Shown here: positions 12,900 to 25,581 of the stretch, one piece after another
Layout of the letters: every line of letters begins with the position of its first letter
Numbering within the stretch: the first letter of the stretch is position 1
DNA from: Gnetum montanum
Taxonomy: Eukaryota > Streptophyta > Gnetopsida > Gnetales > Gnetaceae
Direction of reading: 5' to 3'
NCBI GenBank assembly: GCA_015680685.1
Contig: MNCI01038110.1
Coordinates: 281,836-345,835, forward strand
DNA: 64,000 nucleotides
Made by a program: the position numbers and the translations under genes
The notes under the pieces: model-generated
The model's database searches: none
What the model saw: the letters and a program-made list of their open reading frames with translations, nothing else
What the model was told of the DNA's origin: nothing

Positions 12900-15158
12900 C
12901 AAAATTTCTTAGAACTCATGTGGTTCCTGGTGGTAGTGGTTCCTTCATGGGTCTCTTCCCCTTATCTTGTGCTCCAAGTTTTGGAAATTGATGTTTCTAA
13001 AGGAGTGCCTAGAGCTTTGACTCTTCGGTTCAAGGATCCTATGTCATCCATGCTGACACTCCAATGTTTGATAGAGTCAGCACCTCCCATGGACATAGTA
13101 GTTGTAGAAACATCTAGTTGAACTTGGCATACCAAGCCACAAAATAGTTGTCATTCCTCTTCAAAGGCTTTGGATGGTCCTTGTATTCCTAGTAATCCAT
13201 GAGCCATTGAGCCGAATCTACCATGACATCCTTTTGTCCTTGGTAGCTAGTTTTAACCACCTCTAATTTAAAATTCGCTTCTTCCAATTTCTATAATGTC
13301 TTCTTGTGCTCAAAAAATTCCATTTCATATTTAGCATAGGTGGTTGCTACCTAATTTTCTAACTCTATTCTCAGGCATCCTATTATTAACATGGCTAAGT
13401 TGGCATACCACAGGTTTGCTAGCTCCATGTATTCTATAAGATCTTGTATCTATAGGTTCTAGCTTTTAAGTTCTACTTGGTGGATGAATGCATAGGTATC
13501 AAATATGGCCTACCAATCAGCATGTTGAATATTGAAGGTGTTAATGTGGGCTTTGGCCATATGGATTTCCTTTTCAATTACTTACTTGTACATCCACAAC
13601 TAGTCTCTAAAATGCTCCTTGAGTTTTTCATGTCACTTTGCCTCGTTCTATCATGTGCTTATTTCAATTACCATCTTTTGACAGATCACGTGTACCTCCT
13701 CCATTGAGAGGATTTTTTTTCTCTTGACAAGAGATTTATGTCCTAGTTGACCCTAAATAATTGTTCTTGTAATTGTTGAAAATTTTCTTCAAGAACATTT
13801 CTTTGATTTTCTATGGTGGTCAACCAGAGATTATTAGCAGCAAGTTGTTTATTCTCCTCTTGTAAGGCCTTGAGTGCTTTGGCATGGGCATATGTTTGCG
13901 CTTATTCCTTGGAAGCATCCCAATCATCCTTCTCTTTTTCCTCCACCACTCTTTTATTCTCTTCTAGTAATTTATTGAGCTACTCCATTTAGAAGGACTC
14001 TAACTGGTCTACGAGGATGAATTGAGATGCATCCCACTATGCAGCTTGCAGGGTGACGAGATTTTCTTAGAGTCTTTCTAACTCTGCCTTTGCATGCTCG
14101 ACCCTGATCTCTACCATGACCAACTTCCCTTTTGTGGAGGTGAGGTTTCACTAAGTTGTTGTGACATCTTGAGGGATATCAAATAGGGACGTCATCACTT
14201 GTCCTATCTGTAGTAATCAATCTAGAACATCCTCATGCTCTGCAAGAGTCATCGAGGGACCAGCCAAAGCTTGAGCATCATGTGTGCATGTAAAATCTAT
14301 TAGTGGCACAACAAGGATATTAAATGATTCTTTTATGTGGTCTATGACCACTTCTGTGGCTCTCGCTAGATCTTGGTGATACATGAGCACTATTGTGGTA
14401 CCTTCACCAGTTTCTAATTGCACCTAAAAAGATGCAACAATTCCTAAGATCTGTTGTGACCAATGTGATTCCCCTCCTCTTGTTTGGATAGATACCTTGC
14501 CTTGTGCATCATCAATTGAGATCATGGATCGTATGGCATCATCGATCACCGTGAAGAGATTGGTCTCATCATGGCTTCCCCAACTAACCATTTTAGCGAT
14601 GGCCCTGCAATGGCTCATCAATGGTTGATAGTCCTACGGTGGCTGTGGTGGTTGGGCTTATTGGCCTATGCTGGGCCACTCTTCGTGTTGTTGACTAGGC
14701 CTTGTGCTTGGAAGTTGGCTAGGACCTACAGTTTAAGGTGTAGTGGGCCCCATCATCTATTCTTGTTCAGGCTCCAATGTCTCACCAGCACTTTTTCTTA
14801 GGGCTGGTGGCTTTAGTAATTTATCAAATGAAGCATTTTGGGCCTTTCTAGGGACATCATTAGTGTACCCCAAAATTCCAACATGCTGGCACAGCTTCCT
14901 AATGAGATAGGGGAAAGGCAATGTGAACTTCCCCATCTTGTGTTCTTTGAACTGCCTCAAAATTTCTATAAGATATAAATGGGATAGGTTGGTATTAACC
15001 TTGCCCATCAAGATAGCACTTCCTCTAGCCACATATGTGGAGATTCTGCTCAACCCTTTTGTGGGGAAGATGTGATATGTGCCGATCTTGAAGTTGATTC
15101 TCTCTTCAAGTGTCAGCTCTCCATATGCTTTATCTTCCTTACCATACGTCCTTTTCAA
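12900..15158 (-). pseudogene. 3' ORF relic: plant-transposon-type domain plus coiled coil
   Basis: The first part (15158-14757) is open for 133 codons and contains RISTYVARGSAILMGKVN, then KFTLPFPYLIRKLCQHVGI. This resembles the 'putative plant transposon protein' domain often annotated next to plant gypsy elements, with its pattern 'LPFP.LI..LC...GV'. Downstream (about 14200-13700) the frame, with scattered stops, is rich in Leu, Glu and Lys in heptad-like order, for example LNKLLEENKRVVEEKEKDD and KALQEENKQLAANN, so a coiled coil is likely. The role is unknown; such extra ORFs sit where an env-like gene would lie. It is broken by stops at several places. Confidence 0.55.
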
Positions 15159-15479
15159 CCATATCTTTTGGCATCAGCATTGGAGTGAGTGGACAAGTGA
15201 GAAACCCTTGGCCTTATATTTGGAAGATTTAGAACTTTCAAAATGGATTTGTTAGAGAAATGAACAAAGATACCACCAATATCAACAATGGTTCCTTGTT
15301 CTTTTTTATATCAAAATTGGTACGTCTCTCCCAAGTACCAATCACCACTTTCAGAGAGAATAGGCCACAATGGGGATCCTTTAAGTTGGTCCCTGACTGC
15401 TTCAAGAGCAAACTCAATGAAAGGTCACAAATTAAGTTCCATAATTACAGCTTCTAATGTGGACCTTTCATAAATTACC

Positions 15480-17815
15480 TAAACACACTTCGGGGACAAC
15501 GTGAAATTTTGTCCCTATTCAAGTGCTCCACCAAGTCCACCTCAACATGTCTTGATTGTATAGTAATAGGAGGTTCCTAATGGATACTAAATGATTGTGC
15601 CTCCTATTCTATGCATACCTTGAGAGACTCTTAGCCTCTACCTCTCCTTGGTCATTTGGATGCACCTTTAGAGGGTCCTTCTTGATGTTCTCTTTTAGGG
15701 AACATCTGCAATCACATGGGGCCAACTATTACTAAGGTTACTTACAAAATTTGATTTATACCTTACTTCTTGTCTTCAATAAACTCATTTCTTGTTTAGT
15801 GTGATCCATAGTTAGAGAATTTTATGAAAATGTCCCCTTAAAATTTTGATATTGGGCTCAATTTGATTAGGTGGCTCCAAAAATTAATTCTTATGGTGTG
15901 GGTGAAGAGATAAAATTAATTTGGCAATGTGTTTAACATTTTTAAGGTCATTTATCCTTTATGATATCCTTTAGGCAACAATGAATTTTTAAAAAATTAT
16001 GCACAACTTGGAGCATACCCTTTCCCCATGACTAAGTTAAACACTCTAGGTTTAGACAATTTCAATCGAAATGGGAATCGAAGCATTAATGAGCAAGTTA
16101 TAGATGTTTGAACGATAGGTGTGCAAGCTAGAAAATTCATGGAAGAAAATTTGAACAACTCCCCTTGCATGAACAATGCAAAATTACATTGACGTTCATG
16201 GGGGGGTCCATATATATAGTTTTTATGGATGCAATATCGCGTACCTGATAGCGCGGACCCGATATTGGATACCCAATATCGTGACCCATAGAAAATAGGG
16301 TACTTGGCCAGATAGATGAATTTTTGAATTTCCAAGGCCAAAAATGAAGGATTTGAGGTTAATTCAAGAGGTCCAAAGTAACATTGAAGAGACCAGAAGG
16401 CACCAAAAGTATAATGAAGTATAATCTAGTAATGAAATTCATGAATAGAATGAGGAAAAAGAACATGTTATGGTGCATAGGAATGTTGGAATTTAGAATG
16501 ATGATAGAGGGAAATATTGTTGTAGCAATGCAATTCTTGGAGGATATAAAATGATTTGGTGATGTGCACAAAGTGAAAATTACAAAAGTTACGCAAGTAG
16601 GTCCTCCCTAGAGCAGGTTCCTACCTACAATGCCTGTACGTAACCACACCTAAAAATGTCCGTAGGCACTAAAAGGGGTAAATGTAATGCACACCAATTC
16701 TACAAAACACACACATGTAGATACCATCGTGATGAGGTATGAATTCAATGCTACACAAGGCACAGGTTACAAATACATGAATAGTGAGATGGGATGAATC
16801 ATAGAAGGGATTGTAGAGATTGGGATATGAGGTAACTAAACTGGGATACAATGAATCCTAAGTGTAGGGCATGATTAATGTGTCATTAGCCTGTTGCTCC
16901 AAAATCAAGATCAAGTTCATTCCTCCGATCAATGAAATCACATTGTTTCATCCAATGATGGGCAACCATAAGAGCACCATGACAACAAGGCATATGATCA
17001 CATAGCATGTTTTCCAAGGGAGGAGTGATTTGGAATCTATAGCATGCACACACACAATTTTTTCTTTTCATCTTTTCTTTTGTGGTTTTTCTTCTCTACT
17101 CTTTTCTTTTAGCTGCTTTGGCACTTTGTCCTTTCCAACAATGAACTAAAGAAGCCACCAACCTTTAGGCATGGGTGCATGTCTTTCCAGTGGGACCCCC
17201 AGAATAGCATTAAGTTTCTATTGAGTGCCTTTATTACTCTTACTCCCATTTTTCATTAGATCTACAAGGATCTTAGTACAAATAGGTTATATGATAGCAC
17301 CTATAGATGTTCCCAAAAACAATCCACAAGTCCCCTTGGTGTCACACCCTGGCCATTCCTTCTTAGTCCATCATTCTTCACTCTAGACATAATGAGCATA
17401 AAATTACTTTAAATTTTAATGATGTTAAGAATATCGTCATTCTCAGAATAGAACCTCTTAGTAATAGAATGGATGGGTGGATGTTATGGGCTCACTATCC
17501 AAATAATTAGTCACCTAAGACTTGATAGCATAGAACAACACCTCAACCAACAAGTCACATCAGTGTTTTATTCATAGGTGAAATTACCCATAAAAAGATA
17601 AAAAGATAAAATAATGAATAAAAAGATGAACCAACCCATAAAAAGATAAAAAGATAAAATAATGAATAAAAAGATGAACCAACCCATAAAAAGATAAAAA
17701 GATAAAATAATGAATAAAAAGATGAACTAACCAATAAAAAGATAAAACAACAAATTGAAAGATGAAAAACTGGAAAACAAAAAACTATAAAATTAAAGAA
17801 AAGGAAAAATAGTTA
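15480..17815 (-). repeat. Pol-less non-coding interior of gypsy copy B
   Basis: Occupies the place where protease, reverse transcriptase and integrase would be expected, but no such motif is readable. It is the counterpart of 1-2640. It contains a TATA-like run (tatatatag, about 16210) followed by clustered CAATATCG/CGATATTGG words (16225-16285), and ends with the 48-bp tandem array at 17587-17748. Confidence 0.55.
17587..17748. repeat. 48-bp tandem array, about 3.3 copies
   Basis: The unit begins cccataaaaagataaaaag. Unit starts are at 17587, 17635 and 17683. The first two copies are identical and the third is near-identical, with a decayed partial fourth. This contrasts with the strong divergence of the surrounding element. 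Confidence 0.95.
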
Positions 17816-19868
17816 TTAATTTTGCTTGTTAGAATGGAGGATATTCCCCATAACTAAAATTTTGATCATGGCAAGAATTAATGAAAATGGAAGGTTGGGA
17901 TCCATGCATTTTGGAAATATTAAAGTCCAGTCATATCGAAACCACTGGGTTTCCTTTGATGTGGTAGTTGGAATATACCCAAATTGGGGTTCACATACTT
18001 GATTAAAGTTGACATAGTAGGGCAAGTTATAAGATGTGGTTAATTGATAAGGAGTTGACCCACCATGGCAGCCATGATCGTAAGATGGTATGGAAGGATC
18101 AATATGTCTCCCTATGTGGTTGTATTCATTGGGTTGCATGGTTGTTGGAGTGTTGATTGATGGCCAGAATAAGGTAACAAGAGGCATTGTATTTGAGGAG
18201 GTAGATGCATCATGTTGTTGAACTTGTGCTAGGTTGGGGGATGCAGTGGTTTTGGAATCATGCTATCTCTTTCTTTAATCATACCTAAAGAAAGGACGCT
18301 TTAAATGTTGTGAAGGATTCCCACTATGATTGACAGTAGTAGCACAAGTAATGTTCGTGGGTTGATGCTGTGGTGCAAAACCTGTTGGTACTATTGGTGG
18401 CAATGTAGAAGGAGGTGAAGGGTGAGAATATTAAGGGCGAGGGGAAGTGCAAGGAACATGAGGTGATGATCTTGTGGGAGATGACATGGGGTTGATACTA
18501 CTTAGGAGAATGATAACAATGTGGTGAGATAGAGGATGTTGACCTAGTTGGGGAAATAGGATGCTAAACATAATAAGTGCTTGGGTTTGGATGGTAGAAA
18601 GGGTGTGACCAATTTGACGGTGGCCTCCCCCATGACTAGGGTTTTTTCCACTATGATTAAACACAATATTTTTGTATGAACTCTAGATGTAACATTCCTC
18701 CCCAATGCTCATGTAAATGTGACAAGATCGGGCATTAACCTTTGGGGTGATTGTACAGGCAAAGGTTACATTGATACGTATGATTAGTAGTTGAGTTCTT
18801 ATTCGCTTCAACCCTTCTTTTCAATTGTCTAAGGATGTTCTATCCTAGTTCTTGGTTCATCATGGTTCTACCTCTAATAGTGTTGGCATATTCTCCACAT
18901 TTTTCATGTATCCATTCCATCAACTTATTGATCTTTGCCTCAATTTCATTTAGTGACTGTAATATTGACAAAGATGATTCCACCTCCTTGAGGTGAGTTG
19001 CTTTCTCCTCTTCATGATCATGGACCTTCGCTAATTTGATATTTTGGTCCCATTGAGAGCTTTCAACATTCTCCCATTTAGTCATTTCTCCTTCTTCTTT
19101 TGCTACCCGCTTAATAAGATCTTGGAATTGGTGGGTTCATAGCTCATATAGTTGACCTAGGGCATACATCCCTAGGGTCTCCTATATTTCATTACGAAGC
19201 CCATCTATGATGTGGTACATTAGCCTTTCCTCAGAGAACTGATGGCCTGGGTATTTGTTTAACAAAGAGTAATATCTTTCTAAGGCCATGTCCAAGGGTT
19301 CATGTTGTGCTTGTTTCTACTCTTGGATTTGTCACCTCGAGGCTAACACTCTTACACAGATTTGGTATCTTTCAGTGAATATTTCTATCATTGTCAACAA
19401 ACATTAGATTGATTTTGGTTTTAAGGACCTATACCATACTTTTTCTTGGACAACGAGTGTTGTAGGAAAGAGCTTAAAGTTTTTCCATCCATTATTAATA
19501 TTTTTCCATATATAGGCATCATGGAAGGGTTATAAATGATGTTGTGGATCTAAATCATAGCCTCCTAAAAATTTGGAAAAGTTGTTTAAATCAAGCGTGG
19601 GTAGACGACTTTCCTTACAATGCCTATGGGATATTCGAACAGCCTCTTGTATATGCATTAAGCTCTTAGTGGCCAGCAGGGGTTTATTGTCACTAGGTAG
19701 GTTATAGAATTATGAATTGGAATGATGTTGTCTTCGTTTATGTACATAGGAGACCCCTGCATCAAATTGAGTACTCCAAACTTCATCTTCTTCATCGTAT
19801 AATTCATTGGTTCTCCAATGAATTGCCTCACTGGTTGTTGTGTTATCATAGTCTTGCGAGAGAGACAT
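17816..19868 (-). pseudogene. Gypsy gag relic (copy B)
   Basis: The minus-strand reading starts near 19868 (MSLSQDYDN) and gives the gag core LDLNNFSKFLGGYDLD, then KLFPTTLVVQEKVWYRSL, then ERYQICVRV. A Glu/Lys-rich helical stretch lies at 19085-18840. Near 18770-18720 the sequence CNLCLYNHPKG*C keeps the CX2CX3HX4C zinc-knuckle spacing with one stop inside. A Pro/Ser/His-rich tail follows. Multiple stops show it is dead. The same architecture is seen in copy A (2645-4843). Confidence 0.75.
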
Positions 19869-19979
19869 TATTGTGAATCATGTGTGACTTATTTGCAATT
19901 ACTTTTTCTAAAAGATATATCATCAAGGATTTGTCATAGCAATCTTGGGTGATGTAACTAATCTAAATAACTAGCACCA

Positions 19980-19996
19980 CCTTGGCAACGGTGCTA
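19980..19996 (-). other. tRNA-Asp-like primer binding site of gypsy copy B
   Basis: Minus strand reads TAGCACCGTTGCCAAGG, a decayed match to the tRNA-Asp-type primer site. It lies one base from the LTR end, as in copy A. Confidence 0.7.
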
Positions 19997-19997
19997 A

Positions 19998-20100
19998 TGA
20001 TGAGCAGCTAGGTACCCCTACATTCAACCATACGAATATAAGCATTCATGCACGATCTGGTCGAACTTCATAGACGGACTAGTTGTGGCATCTAGATAGT
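19998..20100 (-). repeat. Truncated 5' LTR of gypsy copy B
   Basis: Only the first 103 bp of the family LTR remain (TGATGAG to tctagatagt). Homology to 4960 and 11904 stops there and the plus-strand gypsy interior begins. Confidence 0.7.
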
Positions 20101-20980
20101 GTAACTACTTAGTGTAACATTGCCTTCCTATTTCAACTAATTTATCCTAGTGTACTTCTTTCTAGTTTTCCTAAAATCTATGTTTGAGTATTTTTTTCAT
20201 ATTAGTGTTTTTTAAGTCTTAACATTTCTGGTTTCTAGTTTTCTTGCACCAATGTTTTTACTCTAGTCTTAAACATTTTCCATTTACTGAAAACCTACAA
20301 ATATGCTAGTCTTTGGTTGCTAGAAATTTTAAACTCTACTTTGATTTTTCCTATAATCCTAGCATTGGCTCAAAAGTGCTAAGATTAAAATAGTGTAGCT
20401 AGTTCACCTTTTTACATTTGCAAAAAAAATATTTTTTACAGATTGCAATGCACTATAGTTTTCCTATTTTTTGTATTTGCAATTTATAAGTTTTGCCTAT
20501 ATACATTATGACCATTTTCCTTGTTTTTCCTAGTGCAACTCCAAATATGTTAGGATAAATAAACTATGGCATGTTAACCTTTTCACGTTCATAAAAAATT
20601 ATTGTTACAATTACAATTCACTTTATTTTCCCTATTCCTACACTTACATTGTGGCATGGTTTTTCATTTATGCTATATCTTATTTACACTATGTTTCAAA
20701 CAAGCTATCAAATAAGTAGTCAAACAAGCTACAAGATATATCTCAAAAAAGCTACATCTCAAACAAGCTATCAAATAAGTTATTGCTATAGCTTATTAAG
20801 ATGATAAAACCTTCATCACGCTTACCCAATACCTTGGTCCTACAAAGTTTATACCTTTCATATCGACCATTCTACCACATAACATTGTCAACATGGCCTC
20901 TAACTAGAATTCCAATCGTATCTACCATCCTAAGAACCTAGCAATAATGAATCATAGATAGTCCCTTAGATGTCTAGGAT
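20101..20980 (+). other. Leader region of the plus-strand gypsy element, no gene seen
   Basis: AT-rich, with no open frame of note. A small degenerate repeat of caaacaagctatcaaataag occurs at about 20697-20780. By position it is the untranslated leader before gag. Confidence 0.4.
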
Positions 20981-22130
20981 GCAACCCCATGTACACCAAT
21001 ATTACCAAAGAATATTATAAATTCATTTGTTCAAAAATCCAAGTTAGTCTACATATTCCATGTAAGGAGGTAGACTCCAAGCATGAGTTTGAATTTATTC
21101 ATAAGAATAGGAAGAAATATATTCCTTTCCCATACGATAACATTCAACTTTCGGAAGACTATGTCAACATGTTAGCCTAATTGCAAGATGCCAATGATGA
21201 GGTTGTGGCAAGCGAAAACGTTAGTTTGGAACAAGATCGAGAGAATGAGGATGGGTTTGAAGGTTACTATGAGACTAATCCTCATTTAGAGAAAACCTTA
21301 CAATGGTCTGTTACTAACTTATTCATAAATAACCCATTATATTCCACACCAATAATAAGTCAGATAATTTCCACAACCTCCTAGGTTAACCCTCTCAACC
21401 AGTTTCATAATTCACCTCCCTATCAGTACCTTTCTCAACATAAACTTATTTTGTGCAATCACCATCAGTGGCCTCTTTCATGGTACCTCCTTTTTTCATC
21501 TCAGTAGGCCCTTCTTCAATACCTCAAGTCTCACAAACTTCCTACAACATCTTTATTCCCTTTGTTCCGTAAGTCCCAACACCAACCTCATTCTCCATGT
21601 TTAATCCTCCTACAAGTATAGTCACATGACCTCTCTAGTCCATACTATTACTAATTTCATGACCTCAAGTCATTCAATCTTCTGTCTAGCCATTAATACA
21701 ATTAGCATAGCTTGGGGGAGCATATCAAGTCTTGGATTAAGCCTTCCAATTGATTCAAAGCCTTACTAAGAAGCTAAAAAAGCTTTAAGCCAGCACTAGT
21801 TAGATGGTAAAAATCATGGACTTTGTCCAAGATGACCCTATCAATCCCACTATTCCACATATAACCCATCCTATAGGCATTCCCATCCCTCACTTTACCA
21901 AATACAATGGTGAAGGTAAACCCACTGCTCATCTCATTATTTTCATTTCTAAGTGCTTACTATTACAATCTTGGCCATATGCTTTATTGTGCATCTTCCC
22001 CATGTCACCCATATAGTTAGGGATGACATATATGTGGCCATGGGAAAATATAGTATGTTTCCATCTTATTTTCTTAGTCTACATTTTCAATACATTAGGG
22101 ATGAAACCTTAACTTGTTAGAAAAAATATG
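20980..22130 (+). pseudogene. Gag relic of the plus-strand gypsy element
   Basis: The N-terminal part (20989-21384) reads KFICSKIQVSLHIPCKEVDS, then HEFEFIHKNRKKYI. The same pattern occurs in the unrelated-looking element at 57906-58100 (KFIYVKLQAGLFIDHLDMEA, then YELIHQNGQEYV). The capsid core (21804-22016) has PIGIPIPHFTKYNGEGKPTA followed by HLIIF, matched by PIGIPLPHFIKYNGEGDPNT at about 57180-57120 in that other element. The two elements therefore belong to one gypsy lineage. Stops separate the segments. Confidence 0.7.
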
Positions 22131-22555
22131 TTCAATAAATGCTTGAGCATTTTAGCATGTTAGAACCTAAAACTTATGCAACTCCTCTTAGCACAACATA
22201 CATCTCTAAAAAGAGGAAGATTAAAAAAAACATTGATCTTATAGTATATAAATCAATCATAAAATCTTGAATTATGCTATATCTAGTATGCTAGATATAG
22301 CCTTTATAGTGGGCTTGATTAATAGATATTAGTTATAACAAAAAGAATCACACTTGATTGTAGTTAAAATGATTTTATGATATATAGAAGGCATAACTAC
22401 TCATGGGCTATGATATTCAAAAAGTAGAAACTTTTTGTTACAAGCATTTACAAATGGAAATTAGGTAGTAAATAAAGATGATATGAAATCTACAAGTGGA
22501 ACTATCATTTTCATGATAATAGACTAGTATCATGACTATGCAAAAACATATGGTC

Positions 22556-23620
22556 TTAGAACAATTTCATGAAGGCATATGTTGAGGACATATAGGACCT
22601 AGAGTCATGGCTACTAAAATTAGACACCTAGGATACTATTGGCCCTATATGGAAAGTGACTACATGCAAAAGATAAAAACTTGTGATACTTGTCAATGGC
22701 ACAATAACCTTATACACATGCCACTGACTAAGTTACACACTACTTAGATCACATGGCCATTCCAACGATTGGGAATTGACATAATTAGTCCAATAACTCC
22801 TAAGTCCTCTACAAGAAATAACTTTATCATCACTACAATTGAAGATTTTACAAAGTGGGATGAAACTATTTCTTTGAGGAAAACAACATCACAACAAGTA
22901 TTTAAATTCATCCTAGATAACATAGTATCCTATTCTAGCCTACCTCTAACCATTGTGATAGATAATAGGCTATAGTTTATTATCCAAGAAATGCAAGCCT
23001 TTTGTCAATGATTATACATCAAACATTCTTTTTCATCACCCTATTATTCGCAAGCCAATGACCAAGTCAAAACCAATAACAAGTTCATTATTAACTTTTT
23101 AAAGAAAATGTTAAATAATAGCAAGTGTAGGTGGCATGAACAACTCTTGTATGCACTTTAGGCTTATAGGATAATATTTTAGACTACAACTAGTGCCACT
23201 TCATGTAGCCTTATTTATGAATTTAAAGCTATTTTTCCTCTTGAATTGCAAATTTCATCTCTAAGGGTAGCTTTGTCTGACTACATCAATGATTAACAAA
23301 ATTATGAGCTACATACCATTGAATTGAATTTAGTGGAAGAGCAATGAATGTGGATGCTTACTCACATTAAGTGGTATCAAGAGAAGTAAAAACTATACTA
23401 TTGACATGATTCAAACTGGCAAAAAGTTAAGGAAGGAGACCTCGTTCTTACGGTTGTTTATGAAGATGAAGTAAAATTCTTAGCCAATTAGGAAGGACTT
23501 TCTTGGTCACCAAAGCCTATGACAATGGAGCATTCAAATTGGTGAACATGAATGGGAATAAATTGACCAATCTGTTTAATCATTCCTATCTCAAACCTTA
23601 TTATCTAACATTGATCTATC
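22556..23620 (+). pseudogene. Gypsy integrase relic
   Basis: The H2C2 zinc finger is readable: the HEGI.*GH pair at 22568-22591, then GYYWPYMESD and CDTCQWH near 22680. The catalytic core follows with LGIDIISPITP (first Asp) and TIVIDNRL (second Asp). The third acidic residue, normally in 'GQVE..N', reads DQVKTNN, so the catalytic Glu is replaced by Lys. The chromodomain region is not evident. Stops interrupt several blocks. It lies directly after gag without a recognisable reverse transcriptase, suggesting an internal deletion. Confidence 0.8.
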
Positions 23621-24240
23621 TACTTATGGTTTTTGTTTGCCTTTGTTTTTAAATTTGAACGGATGCATGACATTGAAAAACATCTATAGCCTTAACAAGT
23701 GAGCCTACATGACCTCTTTTAGATGAAGATAATTGCAAATTTTGTATAAATCTGCAAAGTAACATATAATTTTCTCAAAGTTTTACCAATTTTCTCTCAT
23801 GTTGGACTATATTTGCTTATTTTCTCATGTAATCTCTTAAATATCATATTTCTTTAACCTATTTTCTTATCCTCTTGGAGTTTTTTTTATAGGAAAAGCC
23901 TAAAGCCATCACAAGGATGTGACTCATTATAGCATTGAGTTACTACATGATCTCAACACATGAGATTTAACTAGCTTGTTTGTCCATGTTAACTGTGCTT
24001 GCCTCATATCATTCCCACTACCTTTTCATTGTTATAGCCATTCATCAACTTTAGCCTTCCTTACCCTTGCTAAAAATAAAAACCTATGTTTGATGCTCAT
24101 GTATCATGGCCTTGTCACATCTACAACATGCTTCATCCAATTAGTTCTCTAAAACAAATACACTTCATTCAACAAGATAATAAAAATTCAGCCTTAGCAT
24201 AGAAGCCTAAAGAAGGCTTTCCCCAAATTCAAAAAAAAAA

Positions 24241-24241
24241 N
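24241..24241. other. Ambiguous base (n) in a poly-A run
   Basis: The only undetermined base in the window. It follows a run of about ten A and may mark a small assembly join or an unresolved homopolymer. Confidence 0.95.
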
Positions 24242-24538
24242 CCAAGTGATCAAAGTAGTTGATATCGAAACATTAGTTTCTTCAAGTTAAAGCTCATGAA
24301 ACGAGTACAATGAGCATAAAGCATGAAACCCTTACCAATAAACAAGTACATCACTACACCATGACCATGATCTCAAAACATTTGAAACTCTTTGTTAGCC
24401 TATTTTACCACTTCCAAATAACAAATATGGCCAATCCCTTACTCCAAACTCTCACAACTCCATGTTGATCTTACTCCATCATCAAGAGCACTCCTTGGCA
24501 TGATTCGATAGCTACTGAATCAAGTGTGGAGAGAGAGT

Positions 24539-25580
24539 GTTGGTGATAAACCTGCAATGGTGTTTTACATTCTTTGTTTATGTCTCTTGGATCAATCCTT
24601 AAAATAAAATTCATGATATAAATGAGAAACCTTATACTCAAATTTCTCATTTTAATTTTGATTAGATTCAAGAGCAATTACAAATGCCTTGGTTTTCCTT
24701 CAAAAATTTACCTTGTGATATTTTTTTTTTTGCTAAAATCCTAGTGCAATTGTACTTTCTAAAGTATAATTCATGATCTAGAACATGAAAAAGGCTATGA
24801 ATTATACTAGAGCAGTGTAATTAAGCTTCACAATGTCAAAAATGCTAGCCTTCCCAATGCAAAATGTCAATAATGCTAGTGAAAAAAATGTTAAGTTTTA
24901 GGCCATAAAATTGATCAAAAAAAATCATGTAACTACCCAGAAAGCTTCTTGAATCCTAAGTAACGAAGAAACTTCAAATTATCGCCTATATAAGTAAAAA
25001 TTGGCATCATTTTTGGGACCTTTTTTGGGCAAGAAAACTTTTCACAATAGAGATCTTTTTGGAACTAGAAATCTTTTTTTTGGAAAGGAGATCCTTTTTG
25101 ACAAGTAAGCATAGGGAGACTTTTGATCCTTTGTAGCCTTTTTCCAACTCTGATCACAAATAGTAGAGAGAAGTTATTGTAGCATTTATTTCAAGGGTAG
25201 ATCAATCAAGATAGATGAGTGTAGGATAGTTGTAAAACACACCTTGCCTACCTGCACCAAATCTTAAAAGATAATTTCAGAGAGATCTCTGAACTATTTG
25301 TGTTTTTAGGCTTTTGAAAGCCAAATGATGTGTACTCTCTAAATTTTTTTTTTCAATTTTTACAACATTTAATACAAATTTTGTAGTTATTTTTACCACC
25401 TTTTTTCCATATTTTCTGCATTCTCTTTGTTTTTTCTTAGATCTAGCTTTGGATCTAGTAGTTTCACATTTTTTCCTGTTTTCACTTATTCCAATCAATA
25501 ATAGATTTTCAAGTCCTTAGGTGATTGAGAAGATCACCTAAGACATCCTAGATCCTTTTGAGGCCCATGGATTTTGAGGT
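24539..25580 (+). repeat. Right (3') LTR of the plus-strand gypsy element
   Basis: Starts TGTTGGTGAT right after the purine tract gtggagagagag. It is homologous to 10950-11903 through gatcacctaag near 25533. Copia integrase coding resumes directly beyond it. Confidence 0.65.
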
Positions 25581-25581
25581 A

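Larger units (their letters stand above)
11904..20100 (-). mobile_element. Ty3/gypsy-type element, copy B (gag plus 3' ORF, no pol; 5' LTR truncated)
   Basis: Minus-strand order: truncated 5' LTR (19998-20100), tRNA-Asp-like primer site (19980-19996), gag (19868-17816), a 2.3-kb non-coding stretch, a 3' ORF relic (15158 to about 12900) and a complete 3' LTR (11904-12854). No protease, reverse transcriptase or integrase is recognised. It aligns with copy A at 1-5861. It lies inside the plus-strand gypsy element and is the youngest layer of the nest. Confidence 0.75.
10950..25580 (+). mobile_element. Plus-strand Ty3/gypsy element inserted in copia integrase (carries copy B inside)
   Basis: The LTR-like pair is about 10950-11903 and 24539-25580. 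The interior has gag (20980-22130) and integrase (22556-23620) on the plus strand. It interrupts copia integrase: the minus-strand copia frame ends near 25582 and resumes near 10950. The right LTR is preceded by a purine-rich gtggagagagag, a plausible polypurine tract, and starts TGTTGGTGAT at 24539. Reverse transcriptase is not recognisable between gag and integrase. Gypsy copy B sits directly after the left LTR. Confidence 0.7.
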
